NCBI GenBank assembly: GCA_963575745.1
Contig: CAUYUJ010005669.1
Coordinates: 711,628-775,627, forward strand
From: Prorocentrum cordatum
Taxonomy: Eukaryota; Sar; Dinophyceae; Prorocentrales; Prorocentraceae
Direction: 5' to 3'
Length of the DNA: 64,000 bases
Part shown: piece by piece, positions 49,935 through 61,338 of the stretch
How positions within the stretch are numbered: the stretch's first letter is position 1
Layout: each line of letters starts with the position of its first letter
Translations under genes and position numbers: made by a program
The notes under the pieces: generated by a model
Told to the model about the DNA's origin: nothing
The model's database searches: none
Seen by the model: the letters and a program-made list of their open reading frames with translations, nothing else

Positions 49935-52810
49935 TCACCAACACCATCACCCACCCCTTCCTCCCCCTCGCTTCCTTCCCACTATCACTCGCATTCCCCC
50001 CTCCTTCTCCCTCCGTGCCGTCGTTCTCCTGTTCCTCCACCTACTCCTGCTGCTTCTCCACCTCCTCCTCCTCCTCCTCGCCTCCGCTGGCGCCTCCTCC
50101 CTCCCTCCGCTGGCACCTCCACGGCAGTCCTCCATTCCTGCATGCCTGCCTACATGACTGCCTGCCCCCTCCCCCTCTCTTCCCCCCTTCCCCACCCCAC
50201 CCCCGCCCCCCTCTGCCTCGCGGTCCTCCCATCGCCCCTGCCCCCTGCCCCGCAGTTGATCCTCCTCCCTCGTGCCAACCCCCTCCCCTTCCACCTCCTT
50301 CTCCCCTCCCCCCCACCACTCCTCGATCCCCCCTCGTCCTCCCTCTCCTGCTCTCAGCCCCTCCCCCCCTCCCCTGCAACACCACCCCTTCTCCCCCCTC
50401 CCCCCCGAACTACGGTGAAGGATTGGCGGAAGGAACTATTGGAAGCGGACCTTAGGGTCTGACGCCAGTGGAACTCAAATCATGTATTGACCATGGATAT
50501 CACCGCAAGCCTCAGCAGAATAGGAATCCTCCAGGGCATACAACCTCTTGGGCACATCACTGAAACAGCGCTCCCATCGTATTCGTCTTCCTCCCTGCCC
50601 CCTCCTCCTGCTCCTCCGCGTCCTCAACTCCTCCTCCTCCTCCTCCTCCTCCGCCTCCTCCTCCTCGTCCTTGATGGAATACCCTTCCGTAGCTTTCCTT
50701 CCTTCCGAATCCCCTTACTCCTTCCTCCCCCTCCTGACTCTTCATCCTCTTCCTCCTCTTCCCTCCTCCTCCTCCTCCTCCTCCTCCTCCCCTCCTCATC
50801 CACCCCTCGCCCCGCTGCCACCTGCTCTTCTTCCTGACTCTTCATCGTGCCTCGTCCTGCTCCAGGGGGCCAGAAGGAGGACTGGTGTTAGATCGGGGTT
50901 GGCTATCATTGAGTCTGCAATGCAACCAATGCCGCGATTTACCAAGAGAGCCCACACCGCCGACTGTAAGCCCGCTTTCAGCAACACGCTGCTCCTTGAT
51001 GAGGGCCAGCATGGGGTATGCTTTCACGTGCACTTTCTCGCAGATGTCCTCATGGTATGGGGCGGAGAGCACGAAGCATAACATTACCAACGGGTCTGCT
51101 AATTTGCAATCTCCAGGCCTCTGGTTCACTCGTGCTCCTGTTATGTGGGTTCTGAAGGTTTCACGCTTCAAGCACACTGGACAACAATATTGAGGCTCGT
51201 GTCTATCATCGGCTTACTGGTGTCAACACATGTATCACATCCCCCCTTCCCACCAAGTCTTCAAACCAAACACGTGCGTCCTCGCTGGTAGTGCAATCCA
51301 CCGACGCGACTTTGACCGCCCATTCCTGGAGATGGGCGACTTTCGCTGGGGTTGGCAAAGTGTGTGACACAAGAGGGACCGTGTCTACCCTGGCATCACA
51401 ATGCAGCTGACATGTATGCATCAGAGAGAGGTAGTAACGACCTGCGCTTGTGCTGCAACGTGAGTAGCTGCTTGAACACATGGCCACGCCGAGAGTAGCA
51501 GAAGCGCCAGAAACACATCTGGCGAGCTCAATCCTAGCGCTGACAGAAGAGCAGCTCGATCGCTCCTCTCACTTGTTCACTATTTTTTAAGACAGGTGGA
51601 CGAACCAGAGAGGGGACTCGAGGGCATGAAGGTAGTGATCGCAAAATGCGTCTGCGCATCCTTGGCTGGTACCTCTTTTCCTCTTCCAGCGGAATCCGGA
51701 GACAGCTTAGGAGCTGGACGGTGATGGAGCCTGAGCTCGAAAGCGCTCGTGAAATCTCGGCTAGCTCTCAGGCGTGAACAAGCCGCCCCGTTTCGTGGCG
51801 ACCCTCTTCTATGTCGACACCCTCACCCTCCCCATTATGTGGGCAATGGCCGGATTGAGGATGGGGCAATGGGGGCAGGAAGAGGAGGTCGATTTGCAAA
51901 GGGTGGGTCGGGCAGCCCCTGCCCCTATCTCCAAGAGAGGGATCAGCTCCGACGAATCCCAGTCTTCCAGTCCAGCCGCAACAGGTTTGGTACTGGTGTG
52001 ACACGGATCATTTCGGAGCATTTGCCCGCCCACACTGACGGGCAGCATCCTGCGGCTCGACTTCGGCCGGCTTTACTGTTTCCCTTGCCTACTTCCGCCC
52101 GTAGCTGGTACGCTGGTCCCCCGATCCATATAAACGACTCGGTCGTTTCGCACACTGCATCACTTGTGCACGCGGATGTCAAGGTCACAAAGACGCTCAG
52201 ACGAGCTAACAGTTTAATGCACCAGTCTCGCCCCGTTCGGTAGACAGCGTGGAGCGCTGTGACGCTTCCGCGTAGCATTCACACTGCGCTGTCGCTCCTG
52301 CCAGCATGGCTGGCTCGGTGGTGATGCTTTGCCATCGAGCGCCTGCGCTGAAAGTCGGGGCCTCGCTGGATCCTTACATCACCTCGTCAACACCTCCCAC
52401 GTGCATTGCACCAGCATGAAACGCAGGGAAGGCCTTCGCTGCACGGCGGTCGGCCAGCTTCTCCCAAATAGGCGCTAGCCTGCGTTGGGGGACACCGCGC
52501 TCAGCTCGGCACTCATGCTACCCGTACCCAGTGACACGAGAGAGCAGCCCATGGACCTCTATTTCAGGCGGAAATTCCCAGGCACACTGCACACACGCAA
52601 ACATATTGCCACACAGCGAGGCAACTCGAATACGAACATAGAGACACGACAAACGTCAATACCATGCTTGCACGTGTTGACCAAGGAGAACCCGAATGCT
52701 GCTGCTGCTGCTCCTTCTACTCCTTCCTCCCTTTCACGCCTTATCTTTTTCCCTTCTAACTCTTCCCTCCGTCCTCCTTCCTAACTCCTACCTCCGTCTT
52801 CCTCCTCCCA
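49935..52810. other. Pyrimidine-rich DNA, then unique sequence without recognised gene
   Basis: 49935-50420 is C/T-rich and 50580-50830 is CTC-rich. 50840-52500 has lower GC and two minus frames (51487-51206 and 51177-50842, 93 and 111 codons) of fairly ordinary composition, e.g. LQEWAVKVASVDCTTSEDA and YHEDICEKVHVKAYPMLAL; they might be exons but no family is recognised. Confidence 0.35.
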
Positions 52811-52814
52811 AGTC

Positions 52815-53171
52815 CCCTTAACCTTTTCCTCCTCCTCCTCCTCCTCCTCCTCCTCCTCCTCCTCCTCCTCCTCCTCCTCCCCCTTCCCCCACGCCTCTTC
52901 CCCTCCTTCCCCTCTTTCTCCCCCCGTCGTGTTTCCTCCTCCTCCTAATTACTTCTCTTCCTTATTCGCCCTCCTCCTTCCTACGTCTTGATCATTTAGG
53001 CAGTGGGTCCTCCGTCCTACTTCCTCGTTCCTCCCTCCTCCATCCTCGCTCTGCTCTTCGCTACTTTCTCTCGCATGTCCTCTCCCTCCTCCTCCTCCTC
53101 CTCCTCCTCCTCCTCATCATCATCATCATCATCATCATCAGCATCAGCATCAGCATCAGCATCAGCATCAG

Positions 53172-53214
<43 letters not shown>

Positions 53215-53321
53215 GTCGTCGTCATCATCATCATCATCATCATCCTCATCCTCTTCCTCATCCTCATCCTAATCCTCATCCTCATCCTCGTCCTCATCAT
53301 CAGCATCAGCATCAGCATCAG

Positions 53322-53366
<45 letters not shown>

Positions 53367-53462
53367 CACCATCACCACCACCATCATCATCATCACCATC
53401 ACCATCACCATCATCACCAACATCATCATCATCATCGCCATCACCATCACCATCACCATCAC

Positions 53463-53525
<63 letters not shown>

Positions 53526-53629
53526 CATCCTCATCCTCATCCTCATCCTCATCCTCATCCTCATCCTCATCCTCATCCTCATCCTCATCCTCATCCTCAT
53601 CCTCATCATCCTCATCCTCATCCTCATCC

Positions 53630-53709
<80 letters not shown>

Positions 53710-53715
53710 GTCTCT
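52815..53715. repeat. Compound CTC and ATC microsatellite, about 0.9 kb
   Basis: (CTC)n at 52827-52880 and 53083-53115, then ATC/CATCAG/CATCCT arrays to 53710, ending in about 25 ATC triplets. CATCCT hexamers dominate 53520-53630. Explains a poly-Met 531-codon minus frame and a poly-Ser plus frame. Confidence 0.95.
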
Positions 53716-53719
53716 TTTT

Positions 53720-54930
53720 TCTCCCTCCTTCCTCCAGTCGCAAGGTGGCCCCGGTGACTTACAGAACGGCGGTCACGATCTACGACCCTGTGGCACCGCA
53801 CGCTTCCCCATCCCGAAAAGGACAGCTCGCCATACAACACCCCAGGCGCCAGCGCCGGCCCAGAAATGGAAATCGTCGTCCCCGCCGCCGCCGCCGGCCG
53901 CCGCCGACGCAAACGCCGGCCCGAAGAGAGGAGGGGAAGCAGGGGAGGAAGGGAGTGTGGGGGGGGTCCGGTTTCACCCCCCCCCTCCAAGCGACCACAG
54001 AACGCGCTCTTTCCTACACCCGCGTCGAGCCTGTGGCAAAGCAGTCCCACCCCGGCGCCAGGACTGGCCACCTGACCGAGGTGGCCACGCCCTCCCGCCA
54101 CGCCCTCGGCGGGGGCGCGCCGCACGCACCGCCGAGCTCGACGCCACATCCGGCAGGCTGCGAGCCGCCCTCGACGGGCAGCGCGCCGCCAGGGTGGCGG
54201 CCACGCCCCGCGGCGGCCTCGCCCACCCTCGGCGGTCTCGCCGTCGCTGCCCTGGTGGATGCCACGCCCGACCAGCAGCAAGCTCGGGCAGAGCTCCCGA
54301 CAGACCGCGAGCCGAGGCGCCCGCACGGCGCGCCGCTCCGCGGCGGGGCCCGTCGGGTGCTGGAGCGGCTCGCGGCTCGGCGGCCCAGGCGGGCCCGCGG
54401 CTGCAGCTGCCGCCCCCGCCGCTGGCTCCAGCGGCGCGGCTGCTGCTGCTGCTGCCCCCGCCGCCCCTGCGCGGCCGCCCTCAACCCCCGCGGACGGCGG
54501 CCGAGGCAGACGGCTCCACAGGCGCACACGGCGCCCTGGCGCAACGTCAGCCGCTGCGGGCCGCCCCACGGCTGCGCCCGCGTCTCCAGGCCCATCGCCT
54601 GTGCCACCCGCCATTCTCTTGACTCCGTGAGCGCGGCGGGCGCACCAGATTGCCACCTTGGCCTCCCCCGCCTTCCAAGCTCCGACTGGGAGGGAGATAC
54701 CCCCCCGTGGGTGCCCACACTACCCGCTGAGGGGGGGGGGTCGGCGCTCGCATCCTATTCCCTGCAGGCCCGCGGCCCCTCCACTGGACGCACACGATTG
54801 GGATGCGAAGCACCTCGATGGCTCTGTTTCCCACCGAAGCAGGTGTTGGCCACGCGTGCCTGCCGCTGACGGTCGCCGCAGTGTAGCAAGTTTTCGGCCG
54901 ATAGCCGGGTTCGGTGTACGACTGGGTGGC
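53720..54930. other. GC-rich DNA, no gene accepted
   Basis: A 374-codon plus frame (53745-54869) and the non-repeat part of a 531-codon minus frame overlap here. Both are Pro/Arg/Ala-rich with no motif, as expected from base composition. Confidence 0.4.
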
Positions 54931-54931
54931 G

Positions 54932-55860
54932 CACGACTGGATCGGTATATCTTACGACTAAGACCGCCTCCTTGTTAGTTTATCTAACGACTGATCCGGT
55001 TGAAATCGCGATTGAAGCCGCCTCCCCAAAGGTTCCGCCTGCTTCGGTTTCTTGCGACTGCCGTATCTCCAAGAAAGTCGCCTTCCCACAATATCTGCCT
55101 CCCCAAGAGACGCCGCCTTCCCACAAGTTCCGCCTCCCCAGGAGGCTCGCCTCCCAAAAGCTCTGCTTTCCCACAAAAGTCGCGCATCTTTAGCGGCTCC
55201 GCCACTTCAGAGACTTCGCCTCCCCAGAGGACGACGCTGGCTAATATGAGGATGGAGAAGACAATGACATGTATGATGATGCGTGGTATAACCTTGATTG
55301 TGATGAGGATGGTGATGGTGATGACGATGCCTGTGGCTACTTCGACGCTAATCTTGATCATGTCGACGACGTTGATGAGCCTCAGATGGCGATGACGATC
55401 ATAATGACGCCCGTGATGCTTACGACCCGCATGGTGGCGGCTATTGAAATCAGGGCGGTCACACTCCTGAGGGGAAGCGCGGGCCTCCTATTGAGGCAGA
55501 GCCTCTGGAGAGGCGGACCCCCTGGATTGGGGAACCCCTGGGGAAGCGGCGAGCCTCTGAGGAGGCGGAGCGCCTGGGAGGCGCGAGCCCCTGGGGAGGC
55601 GGCGGCCCTCCTAGGCGGCGCCCCTGGAGAGGCGGAGCCCCAGGCGGCGAACCGCTGGGGAGGTGGCGAGCCCCTGGGGCGGCGGCGGACCGCCGGGGAG
55701 GCGAACCACCGGGGCGGCGAACCTCTGGCGAGGCGGAGCCCCCTGGGGAGGCGGCGAACCGCTGGGGAGGCGGCGAACCTCTGGGGCGGCGGGCGACCGC
55801 CGGGGAGGCGAACCCCTTGGGGGGGCGGTCTCAGTCGCAAAATACGCCAATCCAATCGTG
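54932..55860. mobile_element. Foldback element 1, arms are tandem arrays
   Basis: Left end CACGACTGGATCGGTATAT then CTTACGACTAAGACCGCC; right end, reverse-complemented, CACGATTGGATTGGCGTAT then TTTGCGACTGAGACCGCC. Inside the left end are GCCTCCCCA..GGTTCCGCC-type repeats (to about 55225); inside the right end the same repeats in inverted orientation (GGGGAGGCGG.GAACC, about 55470-55830). The roughly 245 bp centre is unrelated GATGATG-rich DNA. Unequal arm length and internal arrays are typical of foldback transposons. No coding capacity. Confidence 0.75.
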
Positions 55861-56560
55861 ATGCGGTGAGGGCATCGAATGAAGAACCACTGGATAAGGA
55901 GTCTGGAATCTGGAAGTCGGTGGAACTCCAATCGTGGATTAGCCATGGATGCCGCCGCCGGCCGCTCTCATTAGAAGAGGAACTCTGTAAAATCAGACGC
56001 CTTTTGGGCACATTTCTTAACAAACGCCCCCCCTTCCACCGTACAAACCAATCGAATCGTGAGATAGACCCAGCAGGGTCGTGAGATACACGGACACGTC
56101 GTGCGATAATCCTGGTTCTCCGCCGAGCGCGGCGAGGCCGAGGCCTCGAGGTCCTGGGGCCGAGGATCCCCAGCCCGTCTTTGCCTGTTGCGCCTCGCCG
56201 CCACAATGCGGTCGGGGGACGTGCGCCCCCCCCTGTCGCACACGCGCCCACCATCTGCATCCTGCATCGTGCCGCTTCCCTCGACCCCTCTCCGTCCTCC
56301 CTCCGCCTTCGCAGTCGTTCGTGTCGCTGCGCTCGTTCGTCTTGTCGAAGTCGCCCTTGCCGTCGTCGTTCGTCGTCGCCGTCGTTGCCGTCGTCTGTGG
56401 CCGCCCGTTTTTCTTCCTTCGCTGCCTGAACCTCGCGCCGCTCGCAGTGAGCGCGTGGCCAACCTAGCCTCCTAGAATCCGTCCACCTCCTCCGCCTCCT
56501 CCTCATCATCCACATCCTGATCCTCAGAGTGAGCGTGATCCACCGCCGCTTTACTGTGGA
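55861..56560. other. No gene recognised
   Basis: Between the two foldback elements. Two near-copies of TCGTGAGATAnAC lie at about 56058 and 56080; the rest is GC-rich sequence with no convincing frame. Confidence 0.4.
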
Positions 56561-56569
56561 AAATTCCCC

Positions 56570-58195
56570 CCCCCCTTCCTCTGGAACCCCCCCCCCCCCC
56601 CTGCTGGACCTCCCCCCCCCCCCCCCCCCCCTCCCCCCCGGCCCCCCCCCTCCCCTACCCCCCCCTCCTCCCCCCTCCAGAAAACGGGGGGGTCACTACA
56701 GGTTCGACCCCCCCCCCCCAGAAAACCGGGGGGAGCCACTACCGGTTCGAACCTCTTCCCCCCCAGAAAACCAAAAAGGGGTCACTACCGCTTCGAACCC
56801 CTCCCCCCCCTCCAGAAAACCGGGAGGGGTCACTACCGGTTCGAACCCCCTTCCCCCCTCCGGAAAACTGGGGGGGGCACTACCGGTTCGAACCCCTCCC
56901 CGCCCCCTCCGGAAAACCCAGGGGGGTCACCACCGGTTCGAACCGCCCCCCCCCTCCGGAAAACTGGGGGGGGGCACTACCGGTTCGAACCCCCCCCCAC
57001 GCTCACCGCCAGCAAACGACTCCGCTTCCCTACCACCGTCCGCATCACATCCCCCACGGCTGTCCCCAGCACCACTGTCCTCACCACCACTGTCCCCACT
57101 GTTTCCACAACCGTCCCCACTGTCCCCACCAGTGCCCCCACCATTGTCGCACTGTCCCCACTGTCCCCACCACTATTCCCATCACGTTTCCACTCTCGCC
57201 ACTTTCTCCACGGTCCCAACCACTGTCCCACTGTCCCCACTGTCCCACTGTCCCCGCCGCTGTCCCACTGAGCTGTCCCACTGTTCCCACCACTGTCCCC
57301 AATGTCCCCACCACTGTTCCCACTGTTCCGTTGTCCCATTGTCCCACCGCCGTCCTCGCCACCGCCCTCACCACTGTCCCCACAACCACTGTACCCTCCA
57401 CTGTCCAACTGTTTCCATCACATTCCCACTGTCCCCATACCAACCGTCCCCACCACCACCGTCCCCACCACTGTCCCACTGTCCCCACTGTTCCCACCAT
57501 TGTCCCCGCTGTCCCCACCAGTGCCCTCACCAGTGTCTCACTGTCCCCAATGTCCCCACCATTGTTCCACCACGGTCCCACTCTCGCCACTTTCCCCACG
57601 GTCCCCACCACTGTCCCGCTGTACCCACTGTACCCACCACTGTCCCACTGTCCCCGCCGCTGTCCCAGTATGCTGTCCCGCCGTCCCCACTGTCATAATG
57701 TCACACTGTCCCCACTGTCCCCACCACTTTCCCCATAGTACAACTGTCCCACCACTGTCCTCACCATCGCCCTCACCACGGTCCCCACCATTACCGTCCC
57801 CACCACTGTCCCGCTGTCCCCACCACTGTCCCGCTGTCCCCTCGCCGCTGTCCCCACCACCACCGTCCCCACCACTGTCCGCACCACTGTCCCACTGTCC
57901 CCGCACCATTGTCCCCACCACCACCGTTCCCACCACTGTCCCAGCACTCCCACCATTGTCCAACTGTCCAGAAGAGCGGGAATCGTTTGCCGGCGGCGAG
58001 GGGTGGGGTGGGGGGGTTCGAAACGGTAGTAACCCCCCCGGTTTTCGAGGGGGGGGGGTCGAACCGTTAGCGACCCCCCCCCTTATCATGATGGACTGGG
58101 GTGGGGGGGTTCGAACCGGCAGTGACCCCGCCCCGGTTTTCGAGGGGGGGGGGCGGGTTGGGAACCCCCAGTGACCCCCCTCCGGTTTTCCTCCA
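56570..58195. mobile_element. Foldback element 2, arms of GGTTCGAACC/G-run repeats
   Basis: The left arm (about 56680-57025) has six or seven units of form AGAAAACCGGGGGGGTCACT, ACCGGTTCGAACCCCC plus a C-run. The right arm (about 57976-58195) has three or four of the same units inverted. Both arms have matching inner ends: CGCCAGCAAACGACTCC on the left and, reverse-complemented, GCCGGCAAACGATTCC on the right. The ~950 bp centre is a (GTCCCCACCACT)n-type minisatellite. Frames across it are not accepted as genes. Confidence 0.8.
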
Positions 58196-58199
58196 GCAG

Positions 58200-58260
58200 C
58201 TGTAGAGCACGCTCTTTCCATCCTCATCATCACCGCAATCACCATCATCAGCAGCATCAG

Positions 58261-58298
<38 letters not shown>

Positions 58299-58537
58299 CC
58301 TGTACCACCACCATCATCATGATATGCTGCTTCGTGCGGCGAAGAAGTGAGTTCTGGAAATGACTGCTCGCTGCGATCAGCGGGCTGCTCCTCCACAGCC
58401 GAGGGACGAGGAAAACGGCCTCCTCCCGATAACAGGTACAGACATGCAAAGCCGAACTAGTTTCGACCCGAGACCCCCAAAACTCCTACACAGGTTTGAC
58501 ATTATAACTAGAGGCTCTTGCAGGGGACACTCGAGAC
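58200..58537. other. ATC microsatellite and unassigned sequence
   Basis: (CAT)n at about 58222-58320. The rest, up to the retroelement, shows nothing. Confidence 0.5.
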
Positions 58538-59099
58538 CTAGCGAGCGCGTGGTAAAAAACCGTCAGGCCTCTTAGTGGCCAAGATTGCGCGGCTTATGCC
58601 GTCACTGCTCCTACCTCTCAGCTGCGCGTGCGGGGGCCCTGTGCCATCGCAGATTCCAGTGCGGCTGCGGCAAAAAGAAGGAGCCCATCCAGGTCTTCGG
58701 GCTCGAGCCCAATATGCATGACCAAGACGCCCCAAACACGCATCTATTACTGGTGAATGTTCTAACGCAGGCGGCAGGCAAGCCCTCAGTACTAGGCGCG
58801 AGATGCGACCGCGCCCTGCCCCCTTTTGGCATCTCAGGGGCAAAGGGAACTCGAGCCCTCCAACACATTCGAGCAAGGCGACTCAGTCTTTCGGTTAAAA
58901 GGCCCCACCCTGCAATGAATACATCGGTTGCCGCTTGCTTTGCCAGCACCTGGCAGCGCGGGCGGAACAAACAGGAGCAACGCCTCCTTCCGCCCCAGAT
59001 GGCCCAACACCCCCTGCTCCAACGGAGCGCCCAACTTTTGGTCGCCGAGGGTGTCTGCGCGCCAAATCCAAGACGCGGGTATGCCCTGGGAGGCCAGCT

Positions 59100-60187
59100 T
59101 TGATCCGATTGTGCTCACTTGGTCTCCTATCGGCAGCGCTGTGCCCCGCGCGGCGAGGGCTGGGCGCCGCCTGGCAGCGGCGCCGCGCGGCCCTGCAGCC
59201 AGGCGGACTCCCGTTCGCGCAGGCGGTGCTCGCCGTAGACCAGAATCGTCGGGTTGTGGATATGCGTCTGATGCCCCGGCCGAGCGCTCTTCCTGCGCCT
59301 GGCCATGTTTTTTTTCAGCTGCAGCCGTCCTCCGCCGCACTGCGCTTCCGCCTGGCTGCGTTCGCGTCTGGCGCGGTCGATGCTCGCTGCCGAGTGCCGC
59401 GCCTGATGCGACGTTGCCCGCCGCGGCTGGTGGCCCGGCGTTGTCCACTCCTGCGGATTCATGAGCAGTCCCCCGCGGCAACTCCCAGCGCGCGTCTTCA
59501 CCGTGTCCACAGGCGCAGCCTGCAGAGGAAGGACGGCCTCGGGTACGTCGAGACCGCCAGCGCTAGAAAGACTGCCATCTTGCAGTGGCCTCTCAGTGCC
59601 AGGCCAGGCATGGGGGCGCCCCATGCAATCAGCGGCTCAGACATCTTGGTTCGTTCATGAAAGGGGGGCGGGGTCACGTAGCGAACCGGGCGCGCGTCCG
59701 TCGCCTCCGAGGGCAGGTCGAAGAAGTCCCAGTGGCCACCGCTTTCCTTCGCATGCTTGAGCATCCGATAGTATTGGACTCGCACGCGTGGCGTTGCAGC
59801 GCTCGACTCTAGGCCTCGGTCGCTCATCACTTCGACCCCGATCGCTTCGACATCCGCCCGGTGCCTCCGCCTCGCCCGTCTTGACGGCATCCGCTGGCAC
59901 TTGGCAGCGCTGGGGCCTCTGACTCGCTGGTCGTGCCGCTCGAGCTCGCTTCGGCTGATCGAACCTGCCTTCCAGTGACGCGCTTTCGGGCGTCGGCAGC
60001 CCTGGGCTCCGATGCCACTTCCAGGCTTCCTGGCAGGGCAGCTGCCGCCTCGCTGGCTGTCGGTCTCGGCGATGCTTGCGCCCGCCTGCTTTCTGCGGCT
60101 CCCCAGGTCCGGCCCGCGTCCGCAGTCTCGGTCGAGGCCCCCACGCGGGCGCCGCGCTGGGGCGAGCTCTCTCCGCGCCCGTGGCAT
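59100..60187 (-). pseudogene. Tyrosine recombinase of retroelement B, deleted internally
   Basis: Minus frames read LESSAATPRVRVQYYRMLK (core-binding domain), then HWDFFDLPSEATDARPVRYV, LIAWGAPMPGLALRGHCKMA, and FLALAVSTYPRPS, the counterpart of the TYLRPSE box I motif (Arg retained). The step between ALRGHCKM and AVFLALAV is shorter than usual, suggesting an internal deletion. A second frame (59624-59127) has KSARPGHQTHIHNPTILV, like the KTG..ddtilv strand. The HxLRH and catalytic Tyr motifs were not found. The DinoSL relict is just upstream. Confidence 0.5.
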
Positions 60188-60218
60188 GCGACTGCAGTCG
60201 CTGGCTCATGCAGACGGC

Positions 60219-60240
60219 TTTGAGCCAAAATGTCTACGGA
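60219..60240 (-). other. DinoSL relict upstream of tyrosine recombinase
   Basis: Reverse complement TCCGTAGACATTTTGGCTCA then AA matches the 22-nt dinoflagellate spliced leader at 20 of 22 positions (A for C at position 8, A for G at position 22). A 139-codon frame starting at 60246 runs through it (SVDILAQ). Not an SL RNA gene: no GT donor follows and it lies inside a retroelement. Confidence 0.85.
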
Positions 60241-60399
60241 TGACACAGAGGAATCAAACCGCCCTATACGGTCTCGGGCGCTCGCGTCGCCAGAATAATT
60301 TATCTCATTCGCGCAGGCCTCATCCGACTTGAAATATGACTCAAGTTCCTCTCGCCGACAGCTCGGGATTTCAAATGGCGCGCGCAGACCTTTGGGGCG

Positions 60400-60407
60400 T
60401 GTGTGTG

Positions 60408-60497
<90 letters not shown>

Positions 60498-60520
60498 GGG
60501 GGGGGGGGGGGGGGGGTCGA
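60400..60520. repeat. (GT)n microsatellite followed by a G-run
   Basis: About 40 GT units (60404-60495) then CGGGG... to 60517. It separates RNase H from the recombinase in element B. Confidence 0.95.
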
Positions 60521-60752
60521 AAAAAGCTATATCTTCATGCTCGCCCTCGCTCCCAAGGCTGGGCACAGGAGGAAGAGAAGAGACAGGCAAAGACACAAGG
60601 ATAAGACGCGTGAGAATCCTCGAAGGCTCGCCACCCTCGGCCCGCGACCCCTCGTCGCTGCTGTTAAATTAGCTGGGGATCCAGCGGGCGATAGCCCTCG
60701 CATTCCGACTCAGAAGATAAGCCGCGAACTTACGAATCTGTCTCGGGATCGC

Positions 60753-61262
60753 TCATCTTCGACGCCTACACCCGTCAAAAGCTAAAGCCACACCAGGACT
60801 GTCAACCAGTAGGATCTGCCTAGCATTGGAACCGAAACGAGTGCGAGCAATGCGTTTTAGCGACATCACGAACGCTCTGGATCCTAGTATGCCGATGTGC
60901 TCACTGTATCTCCAGTTCCCCTGCCCTGCGCCCCGCCAGAGTTGATGGGATAGGAGCTCACTGGGCACCTCCTGGAAATCGGGGGTCCATCTGGTAGTCT
61001 CCTTTTGGCGGCGTGGATTCCGTCAGGAGCTTCTCATCTTGCATCTTCGTTTACGCAGTGCGTTGCGCCCCCCCCCCCCCCCCCCTTCGCCGTCAAGAAC
61101 TCCCCGAGACCCGCGGCCGTCAGGGCCGAGCCGCGAGCTTCGACTCCCTCCTCGGTCCTGAAACGCCTCCCCCCACGACAGCGGCCGACGACGTTGAGAG
61201 AATCGAGATCCCAGGGGCTCCAAGCGATTCCACATCCACTTTCGGAAGCGTCTGAACACTGC
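60753..61262 (-). pseudogene. RNase H of retroelement B
   Basis: The first Asp is in QCSDASESGCGIAWSP (about 61252); a low-quality stretch follows, including a C-run at 61070-61084. A second frame then gives MPSELLSHQLWRG, WRYSEHIGILGSRAFVMSL and RQILLVDSPGVALAFDG. In the usual EHI.vLEaRA segment the catalytic Glu position reads Gly (ILGSRA), so the enzyme is probably inactive. The second Asp (LLVDS) is present. Order and strand join it to the RT upstream. Confidence 0.6.
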
Positions 61263-61338
61263 GCCCGGCGATGATAAGATGATAAGGCAACCGCCAGTCG
61301 GAGACAATCATCGGCACGAGCCCACGGAATGAAATTAA

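Noticed and set aside
53061-54656. 531-codon minus-strand ORF
   Set aside because: Its C-terminal part is a translation of ATC/CTC microsatellites (poly-Met/Arg) and the rest is GC-driven Ala/Gly/Arg sequence without motifs.
56529-58174. 389- and 290-codon Pro/Ser/His-rich ORFs
   Set aside because: Readings of C-runs and the GTCCCCAC minisatellite inside foldback element 2.
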